Positions 11,701-20,064 of a DNA stretch of 64,000 bases are shown here, piece by piece. A model generated the notes under the pieces. The model saw nothing but the letters and a program-made list of their open reading frames with translations. It had not been told where the DNA came from and did no database searches. The first letter of the stretch is position 1. Every line of letters begins with the position of its first letter. The position numbers and the translations under genes are program-made. Location of the stretch: the IMG/VR virus record IMGVR_UViG_3300030333_001969, positions 1-64,000 of that record. The stretch is one strand, 5' to 3'. This DNA is from a virus.

Positions 11701-12700
11701 CTCCTGCATGAAGATAATTGCTTCCATCTAATATCCAAACACTTTGCCCATAATCAGAAGTGGCAAAATCATAGTCTCCTGTATAGTCTGTTATAGTTAA
11801 CGTTTTATTTGCCGTCCAATCAGTATCGGTTCCAGCAGAATTATATGCTTTTGTATTGGTAGCAAACTTAGTCCAATCTTTAAACCATCTACAAGTAGTT
11901 AAAAGATATTTAGTATCGTAATCTAGTTGGTTTTCTATATCTAACCTGTCATTATAGAAATACCATGTAGGTAAAGAAACACTACAGAAACCATCATATT
12001 TGTCAAGAGTAGTATTAACAGCAGTATCTCCTCTTAAACCATAAGATACGGCTACTATGTTTGTATTAGTTACTGCTGGCCCTTTGTAAATTTCAAAGTT
12101 TGTGCCTTCAGGTATAGTAGTTGGATATTTGGGGCTAAACTCAAACCCGTCACCATACTCGTCATAACTTATGAGTTTATTTATTTTGGCAAAATGAGGT
12201 CTAATTGTTGGGGTAGTGTCATCAGATATTTCTGGATTTATTAAAACGAAATAATCATAATTTTCTAAATCTAATCCTGATTCTGGTGCAGACGAACCAC
12301 CTACCTTTTGTCCGGCAGTTGTTTGTTTAGCATCATAGCATCTAATTTTATGCGATAATGTATTCTGTTTATTAGTAGCATAATTAGCCAATGTATTAGG
12401 ATTACTAGAAGGCATTATTCTATTTACTATTCTATCAGTTGCATGATTAGAAATATCGGGTTCAGTAGTGGCTCCAACATCAGTCGGTGCTTTTCTAATT
12501 TCAAAGAAATTAGCAGAACTTCCTTGATATTTTGAACCTAAAGAATCTATCATAGGGTTCTTTAATGTAGGATTAACTGAAACACTAGTAAACGCTACAT
12601 GATTTCCTGCTGTCCACCTAGTTGCCCAAAGGTGGTTAAGACTTTCTGAACTGGACACGCCAGCATTTAATGGATAAACATAGTTAACTGTCATCTTCAT
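5720..12700 (-). CDS. Giant tail hub / tail-tip protein
   Basis: About 2,326 residues. ATG 12700 is preferred; the frame opens one codon earlier at a TTG, and ATG 12694 is also possible. The first 1,800 residues are a Thr/Asn/Asp/Tyr-rich beta-type sequence without clear repeats. The last 400 resemble siphovirus tail-hub proteins: a mixed segment (AINFLANKKGLEYQFV), then KAEKTLTAHKQKAKKIQIKM and MMKPGDRVTLTFETHDIKNE, as in gp27-like and endopeptidase-tail hubs, where this part closes the tail tube. It overlaps the LamG gene by 17 nt and precedes two fibre-side genes. I infer a tail-tip hub carrying a large host-contact region. No peptidase or glycosidase active site was seen. Confidence 0.7.
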   Translation of the reverse strand: MKMTVNYVYPLNAGVSSSESLNHLWATRWTAGNHVAFTSVSVNPTLKNPMIDSLGSKYQGSSANFFEIRKAPTDVGATTEPDISNHATDRIVNRIMPSSNPNTLANYATNKQNTLSHKIRCYDAKQTTAGQKVGGSSAPESGLDLENYDYFVLINPEISDDTTPTIRPHFAKINKLISYDEYGDGFEFSPKYPTTIPEGTNFEIYKGPAVTNTNIVAVSYGLRGDTAVNTTLDKYDGFCSVSLPTWYFYNDRLDIENQLDYDTKYLLTTCRWFKDWTKFATNTKAYNSAGTDTDWTANKTLTITDYTGDYDFATSDYGQSVWILDGSNYLHAGVIASHDNSNNTIVLDNMRTNLTHSQGTAEYIYYGRTITSAVFKTERKYGATIIDLGSKNQHGVLVDNLVTTDILDAPTDKDTNSTYTPNPSEWVNCFRNFSRNASDRTSAHASYSPTTTYKLIHGDLSGPRKYLYFKDSKDRNNGVTNIISPTNVNNPQNRISQFATVTSIDETGVKHLKMKEDADLKISTSLHRGSLSEHELPYTASTDTTSGQNIILQQIEEGFDARNDSFLSTGDIVRLENTYYRISAIASPLTDLKTQQITVDKKKLPTKNTWEAVGTLPNISKKKIFVRAWNGGLTGSIPIDTEGVYSSNNLARLTINGKTISKENTALYNNKLVFLNKQFYGHNVLIDYGDAVNKYIKLQNPNKKFYVPSNNISFLYYMEGNYSIEDTVFQGTVEDISTKNEHGNMIYTVSGRDNISTLLNNSVNKNLNRTSDMVYSSLPPMLDFNDPLDGQYNLVSIQTNGVTITDTSDVLQALNKYDLVFHYAGGSDYRFMGEVSTATDNSGTTVIVFTHNNKTNPTSGNKQLKFVRLGKTSTYLSALKAAGANVQASAHPTELSHLGNNGISFNSGIKNLYNGASNTKTDLIYSSATGSYSEDESLGYDINSIKAIERGKDSSFAFKLAHETEAGVSLKPMQTTSGYSPYNVVSMNTKDEANSVISLAPTFPLVLGSIETNSSDTLLGSAGTTGMAGIYLVNTNLPAGGFLHRLSSELDSNYYFGDTIYRYTGLNKFKKGTVNETHTSVYNNNKNKQNIHGYCSAYKIDESGAIKAITASTAFGGGTNAEMGDLTHSLKPLRESNIWTGSHMGLTGGSSVRKAPTEWITEYDSSNPANCGSYAGNWTELENIDYRTKTYDILGLGDMFIDSKLRHNNIAFAADSHEFTSFGLMLEEDGNKGDSVSHEKYTGDSNIMEQRDIDYDNMTIKSASISPSSMKRFGVMRLVEATFDWHFNPVDYESLPKTNALETISHLKWPRSRVLYHNLTVNYDNFGSINSGWLTLSGNVSLSAGDIIYRGKDGTALAVAHKTITNDSSLTVHNTDTTKDLKMLSYDDETDANGDTIYIVRAKLFNTLAPPEGKWGLDEVGNNGLYMPNMYMSVPMVYRDYLRHRLLVGVNSSTNKLNGHDLWIPLIGECIDGVAGTNYNADDNRGQISGFHQAKDWTGNSSETYYHPSRIVNAITRQTFGSNSDGTQYKTHNNTHLYTSCNVLFKDMKKVTKQKDVNKAFTRPTSAVIDIDAGCINTWSNSLGTYISTSGAWDEIDQHSRVLRINQKPPDGQEMTYLGTKTRSHFLGEDSVRSDSSNYDSRSWKHTENDWGLKKKGDVFQAQALFKPKIDFDSDTLNATSFSITLDENCINSWIDYVPNLKGYYLVSDKLVGTNLTLPDKDAFDGTTTTNRLKGEPVYIGKIIHHGVTDSSTYAVHTIKLDTTLNTANHGKTFRLMRISETTFKDTPDYFDLNKMFDTGLKYDYLTQNYITGDEELTDSVVGFGSSADTYTTSAATNDDLIYEEGLFAMYLLLDVDSIIDGKPDRRTVAHVRATPPFNSNTFTGGEFYITDGDTGEVKDLSIESSTTNVRITYDGELNGKGIVSFGEVFNITTHVKPKMRKAQRAYIGTTFNVGTDAEKAMEDILEENNINVDTSEKGLVYTTNIVSQNTTGTTITLENNAINVSAGDDIYNQDGKFIGEVASTSTNTITLAELDSGGADVAYKPVANDEITVYNRKPLIVNSRFTEQDVYGAINFLANKKGLEYQFVQNSPGEMRIKDAYDYDSKRKFDISYKSGTVLEIEKNENMFDKATRVVVIGDSVKAEAEIPVTKGKTKTVKVIDPNITSVSEARIKAEKTLTAHKQKAKKIQIKMDRTGYEMMKPGDRVTLTFETHDIKNEEFTVFEIDNVMSNVTTVTVGTFNKTIAERLSELGVEQKTGFGTLFTKNAGETIKIHYEMEDVLLKETSLKYQVSTPGGTLSGWNTTIGHISTIGSGTDTVTTTEIKL

Positions 12701-15461
12701 CAAACCTATAATAAAAGACTATATCACTATAGCCGGGAGAAAGAGTTGTAGAAGTTAAAGAAGTTTGTGCTTTATTTGACATTGCTATTTCATAAAGTTC
12801 CCCGTAAAATTGTGTAGTATTATCTGAGCCTTGTCCTATTTTACAATCAGTAGCATCAAACTCAAACTTATAATCATTAGCATCGGTATCTGTTATAGAA
12901 ACTTTTGCTTCTTTTTGTAAAGAATTATTAATATATAACTCAACTCTTCCGGTTGTATCATTATAAACTAAAGATATTTTGTATACGGAATCCAAATACA
13001 ATGCTTCTCTAGGTTGTGATGCATATAATGTAGAAGTAACATTGCTTGGTGGACTACCCATTGCTAATACATCACCCGTAACAGATGAAACAGTTCCTAC
13101 TGTTTCACCATTTGAATTATAAATTGTTTCACCAACACCAATATTTGCGGCTTCTCCGCTTTGTAATGTAATGTCAGCAGTATTCTGCGTTTGCCATGCT
13201 TGGGTTGTAAATGATTTTACACTACTTACTTCCGGCCATGTTCCTTGTAATGTGTTATTTTGTTGACTACCTGCTGCTCCAATAGTTAAAGTTCTTGATT
13301 CACTACTATCAACTGGGGTAACAGAAATAGAACCATTATGTCCATCTGTTGATAAAATAGCAGTTCTTAAGTTATTCATTGTTGCTATTCTTCCACCGCT
13401 TCCAGCATAGGTTCCTATTACATAATGCACATATCCATTAGCAAGTTGTCCATTGGAATAATTCAATCCTCCGTTTGCAGTAGATTTAGAACCCTTATAT
13501 TTCTTTTCAACCCCGTTATCATCATAAATAGAAATATATGAATTAGTATAAACAACATTAGTTGCTCCTGTCATAGCGGTAAGAGTTAATCCACCTATTG
13601 TCCCACTTTTAGTAGGAGTGCTATTATTACCCCCTGTTCCTGTATTTGTGCAAGTTATTGGTCGAGATGCACCGCTACCGCCTATTATTAAATTTTGATT
13701 TGCTTCTATGACTGTTTTCCAATTAATTAACGTGTTTGTTGCAGAATTTCCTAGTTTAACTAACTTATAATCTCCTAAAGTATCCCCATTACTTTTTGCA
13801 TCATTTGCTGTTAAAAACTTATATTTAGTAGTATTTGGTGTTCCTTGGTTATCTGTTATTGAAACATATTGGTTGGGGTTGTTTAAGTTTACACCACCAC
13901 TAAAATCTGTTTTAGTTGCATGAGCAGTTCCACCAGAATTAATTATACCTGAAGTGAATGATATTCCTAAATTACCTCCTGTTCCAGCATTATTTTGCAC
14001 TAAAGTAATTGCACCATCAGTATATGAAGTGCCTGTATAAGTAATCGCTCCATTGTGACCATTTGCGCTACCCAATGCTGTTCTAAAGTTTACAGCAGTT
14101 TGATGGAGACTTGTGCCATTTCTATATAAAATAACGTTTACAGAACCACCATTTGTTGTAGCCTGTTCTCCATTTGTTGTGTTACTGTGAGGACTCGCTT
14201 TGTATCTTCTAACAACATCTGTACCACTAGGATTATATGATGTAATTGTAATATAATCATTAACTTCTGTTCCGGGGTTTCCACCTGATATGTTTGTTAC
14301 ATTCCAAAAATTGGCAGTTGTTCCACTACCTAATGTGACGTTTCCATTAAATACAGAAGTAAAATATGGATTAGTAGATAATGTTTTTGTGCTTGACATT
14401 GTAGAGTTATCTGCCAAATCTAATTGAGAGTGAGGATTAGCCCAACCTACAGCATTTATTGCTTGTGCTAAATTGCCCGCAGTTATTTGTAATTGTCCAG
14501 TAGTATCATTTGCTCCTATTTGATAGCCCCAATCTCCAGAACCAAAACCTTCTACGTTGCTTAAGTCATCATAGTCTTTTCCACCAGCAATAGAACTCAT
14601 CGGGTAAAATCTATAGGTATTTGTACCGTCTGTAATTTGAACATATACGTTATTATTGGCTTCGCTTTGACCTGCTTCTTGTTTTACTATTTCTATACTA
14701 CCAGTTCCTATTGCTTCATTTTGATTACATGGCATATTAATACTATCAAAATCAATTTGTCCTGTTGCTTTTACTGCTGTAACATATGCAGGTAAGTCTG
14801 TATTATCTGTAATGTTTATATTTCCTGCTGCTGCTGTTGCTTTTTCATCATACGGAATATCAGTATGTCTATTACAAACAATGGTGGCGGTTGGGGTGAC
14901 ATTTGTTGCAGAAGTAGTTATTCTCCTTCTACTTGTAGATATGCCATCATACCAAGCAGTTTCATCATAATAACCATGTAAAGTATTATGACTTTTAATT
15001 AAGGTAGGGGTTGTTACATACCTTGTTTCAGCAGTAGCCTGTGGAAAGTCTGCTACTAATCGCCATTCAGATGGCTGATTAATATTTGTTGTAGTCATAT
15101 TTTCTAAATATAAATGCAAATTAGTATTATAAAATATAGACATTTTCTTATTATTTTGAGTTGCGCCAAGTCTTTGATAACTCTGATAGTGTGTTTTATT
15201 ACTTTCAGTTTCTCCAACCTGTGGAGAAGTTTTTTCAGAATCTAAGGTTCCAAAACCTGTAGTTCTGCTACCGTAACCATTAATGTCATAGGGAGTAATA
15301 ATGGCTTCCAATGTAAATGTATTTCTGGGCGACCATACTCCCTGCCTTAGAGAAAGTTCTGTATCTGTTGCATTCATTTCAGAATAATCTAAATTGATAT
15401 ATCCATCACAAAGCATAGGAAAAACCAATGCTTTAGTCTTCCCAACATAAACTCCCGGCAT
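12684..15461 (-). CDS. LamG-like tail protein interrupted by beta-rich repeats
   Basis: 925 residues starting MPGVYVGKTKALVFPM, with GAGGAAT upstream. The N-terminus (GYINLDYSEM, then FTLEAIITPYDINGYGS near 50-65) and C-terminus (YKISLVYNDTTGRVELYINN near 830, FYGELYEIAMSN, FYYRFDEDDS at the end) look like the two halves of one LamG / concanavalin-type lectin fold. Between them lie several copies of a roughly 100-residue module with the pattern (I/V)xIxDxxG-xxxYK, then a predicted helix with (A/T)AI, then GHNGxI. Such modules occur in marine virus structural proteins. The likely role is glycan or surface binding at the tail tip. The split-lectin reading is inference. Confidence 0.65.
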   Translation of the reverse strand: MPGVYVGKTKALVFPMLCDGYINLDYSEMNATDTELSLRQGVWSPRNTFTLEAIITPYDINGYGSRTTGFGTLDSEKTSPQVGETESNKTHYQSYQRLGATQNNKKMSIFYNTNLHLYLENMTTTNINQPSEWRLVADFPQATAETRYVTTPTLIKSHNTLHGYYDETAWYDGISTSRRRITTSATNVTPTATIVCNRHTDIPYDEKATAAAGNINITDNTDLPAYVTAVKATGQIDFDSINMPCNQNEAIGTGSIEIVKQEAGQSEANNNVYVQITDGTNTYRFYPMSSIAGGKDYDDLSNVEGFGSGDWGYQIGANDTTGQLQITAGNLAQAINAVGWANPHSQLDLADNSTMSSTKTLSTNPYFTSVFNGNVTLGSGTTANFWNVTNISGGNPGTEVNDYITITSYNPSGTDVVRRYKASPHSNTTNGEQATTNGGSVNVILYRNGTSLHQTAVNFRTALGSANGHNGAITYTGTSYTDGAITLVQNNAGTGGNLGISFTSGIINSGGTAHATKTDFSGGVNLNNPNQYVSITDNQGTPNTTKYKFLTANDAKSNGDTLGDYKLVKLGNSATNTLINWKTVIEANQNLIIGGSGASRPITCTNTGTGGNNSTPTKSGTIGGLTLTAMTGATNVVYTNSYISIYDDNGVEKKYKGSKSTANGGLNYSNGQLANGYVHYVIGTYAGSGGRIATMNNLRTAILSTDGHNGSISVTPVDSSESRTLTIGAAGSQQNNTLQGTWPEVSSVKSFTTQAWQTQNTADITLQSGEAANIGVGETIYNSNGETVGTVSSVTGDVLAMGSPPSNVTSTLYASQPREALYLDSVYKISLVYNDTTGRVELYINNSLQKEAKVSITDTDANDYKFEFDATDCKIGQGSDNTTQFYGELYEIAMSNKAQTSLTSTTLSPGYSDIVFYYRFDEDDS

Positions 15462-15470
15462 TCATATTCC

Positions 15471-16193
15471 TCAAAATGTTGTGTTAATAAAGTCTGAAAC
15501 AGCAGTAGATGCTTGAACAAATGATAGGTTGAAATTAATTGTAGGGATACTAGCACCCGATAAATCTGTACCTACATCTGTAATAAATCCTTCAATTCCT
15601 TTTATTTCTTGAGAAGCACTTGTTATTGCATCAAACGTTCCTTTGGTTTCACCAATAGACCAATCAGGAACATCATATATCCTATTAGCAAAGTTAAATG
15701 GTATTAACGGCAATTCATCATGTGGGGTATTTTCGTGTCCTGTTCTAACATCAAAATTATCATCCACTCTACTAGGCATTAATATAATTAATTTTGATGG
15801 ATTTTGGTCTTGTTGTAAGAATGAAGAATCTACATATGAGTGTAATAGTTGTGCTACTTCATAACTTGTCATTTTGGCTTGCTTTACAGCACCGCTTCCA
15901 GACCGCTTATGTATTGTTTGGTCAGTAAGGAATCCACTTAATTGAACTGTTTTTCTAGCCATTCCTGCATCCATAACCATAGTAGTAGATTCACCAGAAA
16001 TAAGACCAGAAAAGGGAACCTCAAATGGCATTGTAGTCTTTGCTGTTTGTATATTTATAGTCTCACAATATAGTCCTATTCTATTAGTGTGTATAGTATT
16101 ACTTGCATCATCTATTGGATGAACCTTTCTCCTAGCAAGTTCTAACATTACGAAGGTTGCTCCTTCTGCTCTTATATCTGCAAAATCTACCAT
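15471..16193 (-). CDS. Distal tail / baseplate-type protein
   Basis: 240 residues starting MVDFADIRAEGATFVMLELA. A beta-rich N-terminal half (IHTNRIGLYCETINIQTAKT) is followed by a segment with SGFLTDQTIHKRSGSGAVKQ and a C-terminal INFNLSFVQASTAVSDFINT. It sits between tape measure and LamG protein, where tailed viruses usually place the distal tail protein or first tail-tip component. The gene follows the tape-measure stop after 3 nt... in transcription order it starts 3 nt past that stop and has no obvious ribosome-binding site, suggesting coupled translation. The role comes from position; the family was not recognised. Confidence 0.55.
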   Translation of the reverse strand: MVDFADIRAEGATFVMLELARRKVHPIDDASNTIHTNRIGLYCETINIQTAKTTMPFEVPFSGLISGESTTMVMDAGMARKTVQLSGFLTDQTIHKRSGSGAVKQAKMTSYEVAQLLHSYVDSSFLQQDQNPSKLIILMPSRVDDNFDVRTGHENTPHDELPLIPFNFANRIYDVPDWSIGETKGTFDAITSASQEIKGIEGFITDVGTDLSGASIPTINFNLSFVQASTAVSDFINTTF

Positions 16194-16196
16194 TTA

Positions 16197-17612
16197 TTAA
16201 AACCTCGTTGGTGTTGTGTTTGTTCTATTCATTCTCATGTTAATCTCTCTTGCTACCTTTGTTGCCATGTCTTTTACTTCTGCATCTGATGCGCCTATAC
16301 GACCTTGAACATTTACTGTAATGTTTGTTGTACCCATCATGTTTGCAGATTGGTTGCTAGTATGAACCCTAGACCCTCTTGGTAATGAAACTAATTCTGG
16401 GCCTTTTTCTCCTACTAAAGTCATATTTTCATTTACTACTCCTCCTGTGGCTCTACCCGGAATTACCTTTGCTATAGCCCCTGCAACTGCGGCTGCAAGA
16501 AGATAACCTAAGGCTATCATCCATCCACCTGTAGCAATGAAGGTTATCGCTGCTACTACTAATAATATTGCAGAAACCATAGTAAAAAGGAATTTACCTA
16601 TTCTTGCAAGCCTACTTTGTCCTTCTTCTAACTTACCAAATAATACACTCCATGCTATGTTTAAAACAAGCATAAGGGCAGAAGCCATTATACCAAATGC
16701 CCCAATTACTAATTGAATCATGCCCCAACCTAATTGTTTTAATCCCTCAAAGAACTTACCAAAATCTCCTTGTAATGCTCCTACTACCATTTTAAATACT
16801 CCTCCCAATACATTAACTATTCCTGACCAAATCATCGTTAATGCTCTAACAAATACCTTTCTTGATTCTTGAATCCAAGGCCACATCATTTTAATAATAT
16901 TTACAAGGACTAAAATTCCAAGTAAGAAAACAGTTCCCCACATTAGGGCATTTTTCAAAAACGTTCTTAACCCTTTTAAGACTGGGTTAATGGCCTTAGC
17001 AAAATTAACTAATCGTTGACGTTGTTTAATGAAGAATTTTTGAACCGGATTATCTGCTTCATCTAATTCTCGCTTGTCTAATTTCTTTTGCACAATTCTT
17101 TCTTGTGCCACATCTAACTTTGCTTTTTGACCACTCATCATGTCTTTGGTATTTTTCATTACTTCTTCTTGAATAGCAATTTGTTTTGCTTGCTCATCAT
17201 TAAACTCCATTAGACCCTTTGTATCTAATGCATCAATATATGCTTCTGCTTGTTGAACAATAGCATCGTATTCTTTAACTGATTCGCTTGCTATGCCTTG
17301 CCATTCTTCCCATGCAAGGTTATTATCTAATAAGTCTTCATTTAAGTTTTCTAATGCGTCACTTAATTTAACTTGAGCATTAATGGCATCCATTACGGCT
17401 TTATTTCCGGCTTCATGCCCATCATAATATAATCTAAAAGCATCAGTAATAGCCCTAAATTTATTTTGAACTGCCCAGAAATTAGGTAAAATACCCGATG
17501 CTGAACGACTAACTATTGTCCAAAATCTTGATTTGTTTAAACCAACCATTACATCTTGTAAACCAGTTGTATTGGCGGAAAGGGCTTCAATAGAAGCGGA
17601 TATTGAATACAT
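16197..17612 (-). CDS. Tail tape measure protein
   Basis: 471 residues, helical throughout. About 20-200 is charged and probably coiled. Several long hydrophobic helices follow (221-246 and more between about 255 and 385), as in many tape measure proteins, which are released into the host envelope. The C-terminal part has the tape-measure signature ATGGVVNENMTLVGEKGPEL then VSLPRGSRV near 395-425. It directly follows the tail chaperone pair with its frameshift, the standard gene order. GAAGATAGG precedes ATG 17612. At roughly 1.5 angstroms per residue this predicts a tail near 70 nm, rather short for such large tail-tip proteins. No lysozyme or peptidase domain was seen. Confidence 0.85.
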   Translation of the reverse strand: MYSISASIEALSANTTGLQDVMVGLNKSRFWTIVSRSASGILPNFWAVQNKFRAITDAFRLYYDGHEAGNKAVMDAINAQVKLSDALENLNEDLLDNNLAWEEWQGIASESVKEYDAIVQQAEAYIDALDTKGLMEFNDEQAKQIAIQEEVMKNTKDMMSGQKAKLDVAQERIVQKKLDKRELDEADNPVQKFFIKQRQRLVNFAKAINPVLKGLRTFLKNALMWGTVFLLGILVLVNIIKMMWPWIQESRKVFVRALTMIWSGIVNVLGGVFKMVVGALQGDFGKFFEGLKQLGWGMIQLVIGAFGIMASALMLVLNIAWSVLFGKLEEGQSRLARIGKFLFTMVSAILLVVAAITFIATGGWMIALGYLLAAAVAGAIAKVIPGRATGGVVNENMTLVGEKGPELVSLPRGSRVHTSNQSANMMGTTNITVNVQGRIGASDAEVKDMATKVAREINMRMNRTNTTPTRF

Positions 17613-17634
17613 CCTATCTTCTATTGAAATTTAA

Positions 17635-18203
17635 TCACCCCTTCCTTTGTACTTTTTTAATTTCATCAGACTCTATCTCTTTTACAGCCCCATGTATTTG
17701 CATAAATTTCTGAATCGTTTTTATTGGAGTGTTTTTTGCTTCCTCTGGATTTAAATGAAACGTTTGACAATAACTATATAATAATATATCCATTGCTATT
17801 TGTGGGTCAACCTTCCTACCATTTAAAGCATTTTTATAATCACTCAGTTTCCCATATCATCCCCAAAGGAATCCGTTAGGGGATTTGGTAGGATTTCTTT
17901 TAATTGCCCTCCTACATAGGGTGATAGACGCAAAAGTTCTATCTTTGACAGACTTGGTTCTGTCTTTTCTATGAAGTTTTCAACCATGAATTTATACATT
18001 TTATTCATGTCTATCTCCATACCTCCTGTCTTTGAATCAAGTGCCATTACACTTGACATTGCTTGCTCTACTTGGAGCCATGTGGGTTCTTTGACCCACA
18101 CCTTTACATATTCATCACTATCGGGCGAAGCCTTCAAGTGATGGCATTCAGTTTCAACTGCCGAAAACAGTTTATTCTTATCATTAACTACTTGTCTTTC
18201 CAT
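17635..18203 (-). CDS. Tail assembly chaperone fusion (gpGT-like) by -1 frameshift
   Basis: The short chaperone frame ends at 17844, but the overlapping -1 frame is open from CTG (17847-17845) to TGA (17637-17635). It encodes 70 further residues: LSDYKNALNGRKVDPQIAMD and so on, ending KKVQRKG. A perfect GGGAAAC heptamer lies just before the zero-frame stop, so slippage gives a product of about 189 residues. In lambda-like and many other tailed viruses the short and fused chaperones coat the tape measure during tail assembly, and this gene pair sits directly before it, as here. The reading frame and slippery site are seen directly; the frameshift itself is inferred. Confidence 0.85.
17844..18203 (-). 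CDS. Tail assembly chaperone, short form (gpG-like)
   Basis: 119 residues starting MERQVVNDKNKLFSAVETEC. The frame opens four codons earlier at a GTG (18215), but that GTG lies within the AGGTGG ribosome-binding site 8 nt before ATG 18203, so I chose the ATG. The protein has a short beta-rich start, then helices (TWLQVEQAMSSVMALDSKTG, YKFMVENFIEKTEPSLSKIE), matching the size and outline of gpG-like chaperones. It ends GDDMGN at a slippery heptamer. It lies between tail tube and tape measure, and a 223-nt spacer with two inverted repeats separates it from the tail tube gene, possibly lowering or retiming its expression. Confidence 0.8.
   Translation of the reverse strand: MERQVVNDKNKLFSAVETECHHLKASPDSDEYVKVWVKEPTWLQVEQAMSSVMALDSKTGGMEIDMNKMYKFMVENFIEKTEPSLSKIELLRLSPYVGGQLKEILPNPLTDSFGDDMGN
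17847..17853 (-). promoter_or_regulatory. -1 programmed frameshift site GGGAAAC
   Basis: Plus-strand GTTTCCC, i.e. G GGA AAC in the chaperone frame, with the zero-frame TGA immediately after. It fits X XXY YYZ exactly and opens the -1 frame used by the fused chaperone. GGGAAAC is a known efficient slippery heptamer. No strong downstream stem is obvious. Confidence 0.85.
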
Positions 18204-18215
18204 AGTTTTTTCCAC

Positions 18216-18426
18216 CTACAATATAACTAACAAACATACAAACGTATTGTTAGTGGAATCTGAAATTTGATTATAAAATGATTTTTAAAAGCCTCCGCAG
18301 GGAGTCATTTTTTGACCCCCTATTTTGCACGACACCCACCCTAAACGGGAAATGCCCTGCTAAAATTTACCTCCATCTCCTAGAAAAAGTTTTCTTTTTA
18401 CTTGAATATCTCTTAAGGGTCATCAA
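18216..18426 (-). terminator. Spacer between tail tube and chaperone genes with two inverted repeats
   Basis: This is the largest gap in the late region. At 18300-18320, reading leftward, GGGGGTCA and TGACTCCC form an 8-bp stem (one G-U) around five A residues, with T-rich DNA following, compatible with termination or attenuation after the abundant tail-tube transcript. At 18226-18254, ACTAACAA and TTGTTAGT form a second stem just before the chaperone ribosome-binding site. An AT-rich TTTTATAATC between them could be a TATA element. No open frame was seen. Confidence 0.4.
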
Positions 18427-20052
18427 TCACAGTATAATCCAGTTTCCGTTGTATTGACAACCATTGGTTGCAAGGGTTCGTGCCGAGACTGTGAGAGCGA
18501 CTTCTAATGCTCCTTTATCATCTGGGAACGGAATGTCTACAGAAGTAGTCAAATAGTCATCAAACTTAAACTTGATGTATTCTCCGTTTGACTTTGTAAA
18601 CTCTAACTCAATTAACTCATCAGTTGTTGATGTATCTGTTGTTTCGTTTTGCTTCCTTAACTCATCCCAAATTGTTCTGTCGGTTATTAACAAGTTAAGG
18701 TTTATATCATAAGTTCTTTGTCCTGCAATGTGAGCAGAAGTAATAGTTCTGTCATAGTTTCCTATGAATCTTTGTGCGGTTAGGTTGTTGGCTATTGATA
18801 AAGACCCGCCCTTTACTCTAGCCATTTGTTGACCGAATATCTTAATAGAACCATCAGAGAACATAAAGGGATTAGTGTCGTCTGTATTTCTTCCCTCAAA
18901 ATTAATTAAATCAGTTACGTTTTGCTGACCTCTTCTTGGAGAATAGTTGGTTTCACAATCATGTGCCTTTCTTGCCATAGCACTTACAGATGCAGTTACT
19001 TCTTGTCCTTCCTCAAAGTTTAATGTAAGGGAGTTAACCTGACAACCTGTATAAATTCTAGTAAACATACTTTCCTTATTAGCATCTACTCTATACGGAG
19101 ACACGTTATTCTTTTCTGCATTAATTTCTAAAGCAAATGAAGGTAAATCTCCAGAATCATTTTCTAATATATTATATAGAATATCTGGGTATATACCATC
19201 AGTAGTATTAATTGCTTGATAGTTAGTTAAAGTGTCACCACCGGGATATGATGCTAAAGGAGGAAACAGTCTCTTTACTGTTTGGCTTCCATTATAATCA
19301 TCTAATACTCTATGGAATGTTGCATTTGCAGTATTGCTTGTAATATGTGAATAGAAGCGATTAGTTATTAATGTATCTCCTGCTTCATTGCTAGTTCCAC
19401 CTAATGAAGATGTAGCGTAGGTCATATCTCCTAAAGCATAATATAACCAAGAACCGTTATTCAAAGCAACATCAAAAGACGCTTCTCCAAGTGTTTCTGC
19501 GGCTTTGTATTGATACCCAAAGTTTCTTGTTCCTCCCATAGCAAGATTAATTTGTTTTAATTCTGCATCAACAGTTGGTGGAGTAATTGTATTTACTAAC
19601 CCTAACCATACATCTGCGGAAGTAACTATGGCAGTATCATCAGCAGCAGGTGCAGGTAGTGGCGCACCATATCCATGAATAACTATTTTAAATCTGTTGT
19701 TAGCAGTAGTAGATATTTCTTGGTTAAAAGTAATTGAGTTTGACCCGTTAGATTTAATCCTAAGAGTTTGAGCAGTTGCAGGAGTTCCTAAATCAGCACC
19801 AGATGAGTTTTTTTCTGTAATTGTTGCTAGACAACCCTTATACAAATCAGTTACTAATTTTATTCTCGTTCCCGCAGAAATTTTAACTGAATCAAAACTA
19901 GACCCAGTTGTTGTTAGTGAGGGCAATGGCCCACACGCAATCAACGTTCCATTCTTTCCACTTTCATCTATTAATGCACCTAAATCAAATTCTAATTCAG
20001 GTATCATACTTGCAGATAAACCTGCTCCTGTATATACTTCATTATTTACCAT
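18427..20052 (-). CDS. Major tail tube protein
   Basis: 541 residues starting MVNNEVYTGAGLSASMIPEL, beta-rich. About 335-480 has tail-tube features: FTRIYTGCQVNSLTLNFEEG followed by VTASVSAMARKAHD, and near the C-terminus DLITTSVDIPFPDDKGALEV-type strands (here YLTTSVDIPFPDDKGALEV). It is longer than simple tube proteins (150-300 residues), and residues 60-140 look like an inserted beta domain (SNGSNSITFNQEISTTANNR). Its place between tail terminator and chaperone genes is standard. No sheath gene is nearby, so a non-contractile siphovirus-type tail is inferred. Confidence 0.75.
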   Translation of the reverse strand: MVNNEVYTGAGLSASMIPELEFDLGALIDESGKNGTLIACGPLPSLTTTGSSFDSVKISAGTRIKLVTDLYKGCLATITEKNSSGADLGTPATAQTLRIKSNGSNSITFNQEISTTANNRFKIVIHGYGAPLPAPAADDTAIVTSADVWLGLVNTITPPTVDAELKQINLAMGGTRNFGYQYKAAETLGEASFDVALNNGSWLYYALGDMTYATSSLGGTSNEAGDTLITNRFYSHITSNTANATFHRVLDDYNGSQTVKRLFPPLASYPGGDTLTNYQAINTTDGIYPDILYNILENDSGDLPSFALEINAEKNNVSPYRVDANKESMFTRIYTGCQVNSLTLNFEEGQEVTASVSAMARKAHDCETNYSPRRGQQNVTDLINFEGRNTDDTNPFMFSDGSIKIFGQQMARVKGGSLSIANNLTAQRFIGNYDRTITSAHIAGQRTYDINLNLLITDRTIWDELRKQNETTDTSTTDELIELEFTKSNGEYIKFKFDDYLTTSVDIPFPDDKGALEVALTVSARTLATNGCQYNGNWIIL

Positions 20053-20064
20053 TTTAACTACCTA

